From: Balneolales bacterium
GTDB lineage: Bacteria; Bacteroidota; Rhodothermia; Balneolales; Natronogracilivirgulaceae
NCBI GenBank assembly: GCA_007131535.1
Contig: SLQI01000054.1
Location: 1-18,319, forward strand
DNA length: 18,319 nt
Direction of reading: 5' to 3'
The translations under genes were made by a program, and so were the position numbers. This document shows, one piece after another, positions 14,690-18,319 of the stretch (positions are counted from its first letter, which is position 1; each line of letters opens with the position of its first letter). A model generated the notes under the pieces. The model was not told the DNA's origin and did not search any database. It saw nothing but the letters and a program-made list of their open reading frames with translations.

Positions 14690-15355
14690 ATGCCACTTCT
14701 CGAAAGAAAAAAACCTGAGGCGGATCTCAGACGATCCTACAATATCAATATGCAGGTTGGTATCATCATCACTCTGCTCATAATGATTGGTCTCTTCAGG
14801 TTCAATCTGGATTTTGAAACCGACCTGGACTTTGAAGAAGAAGAGCAGGAGTTGGTTGACCTTGAAGATATCATCCAGACTGAGCAGGTCGAAACGCCCC
14901 CGCCTCCGCCTCGTCCACAAACGCCGGAAGAGGTGCCGGACGATGAGATATTAGATGATGACGAGTTTAACTTCGACATGGATATGGATGACGACCTCGG
15001 CGATCTTCCTCCTCCACCACCACCAGATGATGACGAGGACGACGAGCCGGAAATCTTCGAAGTTGTTGAGGATGAACCTCAACCCATCGGAGGAATGGAT
15101 GCTATCTACAACAACCTTGATTACCCTGAAATCGCACGACGTGCGGGTATCGAAGGTGTGGTAGTTGTTCAATTCGTCGTTGATGAGAACGGAAATGTAA
15201 GTGAACTTTCCGTTCTACGCGATGTCGGAGGTGGTACAGGTGAAGCTGCCATGGAGGCTATCCGGGACACCGAATGGCAACCGGGACGTCAACGCGGCCG
15301 TGCCGTACCTGTCAGGTTCCAGGTACCTATACGATTTCAACTGCAGAGCAGATAA
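14690..15355 (+). CDS. tonB: TonB-family energy transducer
   Basis: A 221-residue inner-membrane protein linking the proton-motive force to outer-membrane receptors. A short cytoplasmic N-terminus is followed by one membrane helix (about 21-37), a long periplasmic linker (about 40-135) and the TonB C-terminal domain (about 136-221: YPEIARRAGIEGVVVVQFVV, then EWQPG and VPIRFQLQ). The linker has two proline clusters (PPPPPR and PPPPPP), but its charged residues are nearly all Asp/Glu, whereas classical TonB linkers are rich in Pro with Lys/Glu. No exbB or exbD is in the window. It is monocistronic with a very strong terminator. The assignment is clear; the receptors served are unknown. Confidence 0.93.
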   Translation: MPLLERKKPEADLRRSYNINMQVGIIITLLIMIGLFRFNLDFETDLDFEEEEQELVDLEDIIQTEQVETPPPPPRPQTPEEVPDDEILDDDEFNFDMDMDDDLGDLPPPPPPDDDEDDEPEIFEVVEDEPQPIGGMDAIYNNLDYPEIARRAGIEGVVVVQFVVDENGNVSELSVLRDVGGGTGEAAMEAIRDTEWQPGRQRGRAVPVRFQVPIRFQLQSR

Positions 15356-15376
15356 TTCTGTATTAACTGCCTTTTT

Positions 15377-15413
15377 AAAAGGGACACATGCCTGTCATGT
15401 GTCCCTTTTTTTT
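15377..15413 (+). terminator. Intrinsic terminator of the TonB gene
   Basis: A 14-bp perfect stem (AAAAGGGACACATG 15377-15390 with CATGTGTCCCTTTT 15396-15409) with a 5-base loop is followed by T to 15413. On the minus strand only TTTT follows, so it may act weakly for the convergent Nudix operon as well. Confidence 0.95.
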
Positions 15414-15458
15414 GTTTTTATCTGACTCTAATACCACTCTTCTTTTTCAGCAACTAAC

Positions 15459-15887
15459 TCAATTCAACCACTGCTGAAACCGTTGAAGTACTTCTTTCAG
15501 ATTTTCGTACCCGACTTTTCCTAAAGCTTCTTCAAGCGGTATCCAGCCAACCTCCCGTATTTGCTCTTCGGCCTGCGGAGCCACCTGCTCATCGGCGGTA
15601 ATCATAGCATACCAATAAGTATGTTTTTCTATTTGCTGCCCGTTTGCTTCATAATAATGGATGGTTTCACCCAAATCGCCTATGATCATGGGAAAGCCAA
15701 TGCCGGTTTCTTCAGCAACTTCCCGTGCCGCACAGTGCTCAATGGATTCTCCGGGATCAAGATGGCCTTTGGGCAAATCCCACACGCCCCGCCGGTGAAT
15801 CAGTAAAACTTCCGGGTGATAGTTGCTTAACCGGAACACAACACCACCACCGGCATTGACTATTTCCGGCCTGCGAGTTTGTTTCAT
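15459..15887 (-). CDS. Nudix hydrolase
   Basis: A 142-residue hydrolase of nucleoside diphosphates linked to another group. The complete Nudix box G-x5-E-x7-REVAEE-T-G is at 41-62 (GHLDPGESIEHCAAREVAEE), giving the metal-binding glutamates E56, E59 and E60. The N-terminal NAGGGVVFR and the sequence WDLPKGHLDPGE resemble the diadenosine tetraphosphatase/MutT-like branch, but substrate cannot be decided from sequence. The start ATG overlaps the stop of the upstream DUF1844 gene in TAATG, so translation is probably coupled. No signal peptide. It is the second gene of a two-gene operon. Confidence 0.93.
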   Translation of the reverse strand: MKQTRRPEIVNAGGGVVFRLSNYHPEVLLIHRRGVWDLPKGHLDPGESIEHCAAREVAEETGIGFPMIIGDLGETIHYYEANGQQIEKHTYWYAMITADEQVAPQAEEQIREVGWIPLEEALGKVGYENLKEVLQRFQQWLN

Positions 15888-16210
15888 TAACTATCCGGAT
15901 TTTGAGTCGCATCGGTACCATTTGCCGCCGGACCTTCATCCTGCGCGGCTTCCTGATACCCAACCCGCAACTCTTTTACCGTTTTTTCAAGGTATTCACT
16001 CAGCTCATCAGTAAGATTACCCTTGGTATATTTTTGCAAAACGTGAAGTGTATCGATGGAGAACTTGGCGGCTTTCAGATCTTTCTCCACCTCACCGGTT
16101 GAAGGGTTCTTTTCCTGACCCAGCCCCATCTTGGCAATTTGCTGATGCTGCTGGATCAACATCATAAACAGCAGCTGATCTTGTTGTTCCTGTGTGAATT
16201 GTTGACTCAT
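15887..16210 (-). CDS. DUF1844 family protein
   Basis: A 107-residue soluble protein. Its sequence, with QQDQLLFMMLIQQHQQIAKMGLG and the middle segment DLKAAKFSIDTLHVLQKYTKGNLT, matches the small DUF1844 family found in several bacterial phyla. No catalytic motif is apparent and the function is not known. It is mainly helical, with a Gln-rich N-terminus and an acidic, low-complexity tail (from about residue 88). Its stop overlaps the Nudix start by one base (TAATG), so the two form an operon. No Shine-Dalgarno is seen, and the upstream region is very AT-rich. It is divergent from the DUF1015 gene. Confidence 0.88.
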   Translation of the reverse strand: MSQQFTQEQQDQLLFMMLIQQHQQIAKMGLGQEKNPSTGEVEKDLKAAKFSIDTLHVLQKYTKGNLTDELSEYLEKTVKELRVGYQEAAQDEGPAANGTDATQNPDS

Positions 16211-16348
16211 ATTATTTTTTTATGATTTGCAGAATAGATAGATATTAACTCGCAACTAATCAAATAATTCCGTTGGAAAATACATTTCAAAGTACAATTT
16301 TAAGGCCACTTCCGATCCTGTTATGACCACCTCAGACTCATCAATTAC

Positions 16349-17548
16349 ATGATACAGTTAAAACCCTTTCGGGCCTGGTATCCTTCCTATGACCTGATCC
16401 AGCGAATCGCCGCTCTTCCGTACGACTCCGTTGCCGAAACCAACGCTGACCGGCTCGATGTTGATGAACGATATTCCTTTCTGCAAATTACCAGACCCGA
16501 GCTTATTGATGGATTTCATTCAAGTGATCAAATTAAGGATATCTACCTGAAGGGTGCTGCCAATCTGGATCATTTTTTTTCACAGGGTTTGTTTTCAAGA
16601 GATACTTCTGAAGGACTCTTTTTGTATCAGATGAGTTCGGAGCACTACTCACAAACCGGACTTTTCAGCTGCATATCGGTTCGAGACTATGACGAAGGGC
16701 GCATCATCCCGCATGAACATGTTCATGATGATAAAGTGGAAGAGCGTAAAAAACATATCCTCACACAACGCGCTCATGCCGAACCGGTCATGTTTGCCAT
16801 GCCGGATGATGAATACATCAACGAAAAACTGATTCCCGAACAGCCGCAAGGCACACCGTTTATTACCTATTATGATGAAGACGGAGTGTATCACAAAATT
16901 TGGCGGGTTTTCAAACCGGAAATGCACATACGGGCTTTTGAGTCCGTTGATAAACTCTATATCGCCGACGGACATCATCGCACGGAGGCGGCTGCCCGGG
17001 CTGCTGCTGATTTACGAAAACAAAACTGCAGCCGGGAATTTGAATATTTCCCCGCTGTGATTTTCCCGATGAGCCGTCTTAAACTTCATGCCTATCATCG
17101 ACTTATTCTCAAAACCGATTTTTGTTTTGATTCTTACCTCAAAGAACACTTTCCAATAATCGATACTCCACAGGTTCCGCCCTCTGAACCCGGAGTGATA
17201 TGTCTGTACACCTCCTCCGGATGGAAAGCTATTCAACTCCCGGAAAGCAATGATTCAGACCCTGTAGAACAGTTGGATGTTTCCCGATTATACAAGTATC
17301 TTCTGGAGCCGTCGGTCGGAATCACATCCGGGCACTCGTCACCCGATCTTTGTTTTGTCGGGGGAAAGGACGGTGTTGCCCGCATGAAGCAAATGGTCGA
17401 TAATGGTAAAGCCGGGATGGCGATTGTAATGTACCCGCCATCAATCCATCAACTGAAAGCTGTTGCAGACAGCGGCAATATCATGCCGCCCAAATCGACG
17501 TGGTTTGAACCCAAACTGCGATCCGGCTTATTGGTGCATACATTTTAA
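16349..17548 (+). CDS. DUF1015 family protein
   Basis: A 399-residue cytoplasmic protein of the DUF1015 family. Visible marks are the N-terminal PFRAWYP, LPYD (23-26), the HEHVHDDKVEER segment (122-133) where relatives usually have HE-T-K-type sequences, and ADGHHRTEAA (206-215). The histidine and acid clusters suggest a metal- or phosphate-handling enzyme, but no activity is established to my knowledge. The gene is followed after 112 bases by serC on the same strand. In many bacteria DUF1015 genes sit beside serA or serC, so a link to serine or pyridoxal phosphate metabolism is a reasonable guess. Length is close to the family norm, and the start preserves the conserved N-terminus. Confidence 0.88.
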   Translation: MIQLKPFRAWYPSYDLIQRIAALPYDSVAETNADRLDVDERYSFLQITRPELIDGFHSSDQIKDIYLKGAANLDHFFSQGLFSRDTSEGLFLYQMSSEHYSQTGLFSCISVRDYDEGRIIPHEHVHDDKVEERKKHILTQRAHAEPVMFAMPDDEYINEKLIPEQPQGTPFITYYDEDGVYHKIWRVFKPEMHIRAFESVDKLYIADGHHRTEAAARAAADLRKQNCSREFEYFPAVIFPMSRLKLHAYHRLILKTDFCFDSYLKEHFPIIDTPQVPPSEPGVICLYTSSGWKAIQLPESNDSDPVEQLDVSRLYKYLLEPSVGITSGHSSPDLCFVGGKDGVARMKQMVDNGKAGMAIVMYPPSIHQLKAVADSGNIMPPKSTWFEPKLRSGLLVHTF

Positions 17549-17660
17549 ATCACAATTCTTTAGCGACCGACCGGTTATAGACTACGACAAATCCTTCGAC
17601 CATTTGGATTGTGAGAGTAATATTAATTACGAATCAAACCAAAAATACATAAACATTTAT

Positions 17661-18319
17661 ATGTCCCGATCACATAATTTTAGTGCCGGACCCGCTGTAC
17701 TTCCTCTCGAAGTGCTTGAACGCGTTCAAAAAGAACTTGTTGACTATAAGGGCACCGGTTCATCCATCATTGAACTCAGCCACCGCGGACCTGAATACAC
17801 CGAAGTCCACAATCAGGCTCAGAGTAAACTCAAAGAAATCCTGGGTCTTGGTGATGACTTCGAGGTTATGTTTCTTCAAGGCGGTGCCAGCACCCAGTTT
17901 CTGATGGTACCGTACAATTATTTGCGTGAAGGAGAGACTGCCGACTATCTCAATACCGGCTCCTGGGCTTCCAAAGCTATTAAGGAAGCCAAACTGTTCG
18001 GAAATGTAAATGAAGCTTTCTCCTCAAAAGAACTGAACTTTAACCGTGTTCCAACGAATGAGGAAATCAACTTCAGTGATAATCCGAATTACGTTCATTT
18101 CACTTCCAACAATACCATTTTCGGAACGCAATTCCGCAAAGAGCCGGAAACCGGTGGTACGCCGTTGGTTTGTGACGCTTCTTCCGACTTCTTGTCACGT
18201 CCTGTTGATGTTGATAAATACGGTATTATCTATGCCGGTGCTCAGAAAAATGCCGGACCGGCCGGTGTAACGATCGTAGCCGTCCGCAAAGATATGCTGG
18301 AAAAAGCCTATACCGATAA
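17661..18319 (+). CDS. serC: Phosphoserine aminotransferase, cut by the window end
   Basis: Reading from the ATG at 17661 gives 219 residues with no stop. The frame runs off the window two bases into the next codon, and the final TAA-like bases are out of frame. It is a class V PLP-dependent aminotransferase: NFSAGPAVLP at the start, HRGPEYTEVH, GGAST (74-78) for phosphate binding, W102, SNNTIFGTQF, D172 and the PLP-lysine K196 in YAGAQKNAGPAGVT. It converts 3-phosphohydroxypyruvate to phosphoserine, and also serves pyridoxal phosphate synthesis in some bacteria. About 140 C-terminal residues are missing compared with the usual 360. It lies downstream of the DUF1015 gene, probably in one unit. 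A weak AATCC/GGATT inverted repeat lies upstream. Confidence 0.96.
   Translation, partial: MSRSHNFSAGPAVLPLEVLERVQKELVDYKGTGSSIIELSHRGPEYTEVHNQAQSKLKEILGLGDDFEVMFLQGGASTQFLMVPYNYLREGETADYLNTGSWASKAIKEAKLFGNVNEAFSSKELNFNRVPTNEEINFSDNPNYVHFTSNNTIFGTQFRKEPETGGTPLVCDASSDFLSRPVDVDKYGIIYAGAQKNAGPAGVTIVAVRKDMLEKAYTD

Noticed and set aside
18317..18319. TAA at the window end as the stop of serC
   Set aside because: It is out of frame: the codons read GAT then AA, so serC continues past the window.
1..18319. CRISPR arrays, insertion sequences, phage or defence genes
   Set aside because: No regularly spaced repeats, transposase or integrase motifs, or known defence domains were found in any frame.

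Overview
The window reads as ordinary chromosome of a Gram-negative bacterium of the Bacteroidota/Balneolota group, and a marine or salt-adapted Balneolales member is my best guess. This is inferred from the gene families together: acidic secreted proteins, lipoprotein signals, a TonB transducer with a YPEIARRAGIEG-type C-terminus, a bacilliredoxin, an archaeal/eukaryal-type ProRS without an editing insert, DUF1844 and DUF1015-serC. Many starts lack a clear Shine-Dalgarno sequence, and some upstream regions carry Bacteroidota-like TAnnTTTG boxes. I see no phage, transposase, CRISPR array or restriction/defence island.

Layout: 1-4330 has a redox flavour: a bacilliredoxin (-), a lipoprotein of unknown function (+), a Mn-type superoxide dismutase (-) and a flavoprotein related to soluble transhydrogenase (+). 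The 658-base gap between the last two holds a long, hairpin-rich element that looks like a structured RNA. 4460-7290 carries aspS (-) and a NarL/LuxR response regulator without a neighbouring kinase (+). The regulator is followed by a short structured stretch ending in a very strong terminator, a good small-RNA candidate. 7880-9775 encodes a lipid-anchored subtilisin-like protease with a propeptide and two C-terminal beta-sandwich modules. 9850-10390 is gene-poor and contains a tRNA-Met(CAT) with a decayed partial copy of the same tRNA about 95 bases away. 10387-11862 is proS.

11989-14584 is a tight three-gene cluster (PAP2-like membrane protein, bifunctional NAD(P)HX repair enzyme, VanZ-like membrane protein), introduced by a 12-bp perfect inverted repeat just before its first start codon. 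14690-15355 is a TonB-type energy transducer with an unusually acidic linker and its own terminator. 15459-16210 is a translationally coupled pair on the minus strand (DUF1844 protein, then Nudix hydrolase). 16349 to the end holds a DUF1015 protein followed by serC, which is cut by the window edge.

The genes are mainly housekeeping: two aminoacyl-tRNA synthetases, a tRNA, serine/PLP synthesis, cofactor repair, oxidative-stress defence and envelope energy transduction. The least explained signals are non-coding: the structured element at 2301-2448, the possible small RNA at 7351-7457, the tRNA relic at 10061-10117 and the hairpin at 11938-11983. Among proteins, the transhydrogenase-like enzyme stands out because it lacks both redox cysteines and has a degenerate second nucleotide-binding motif.
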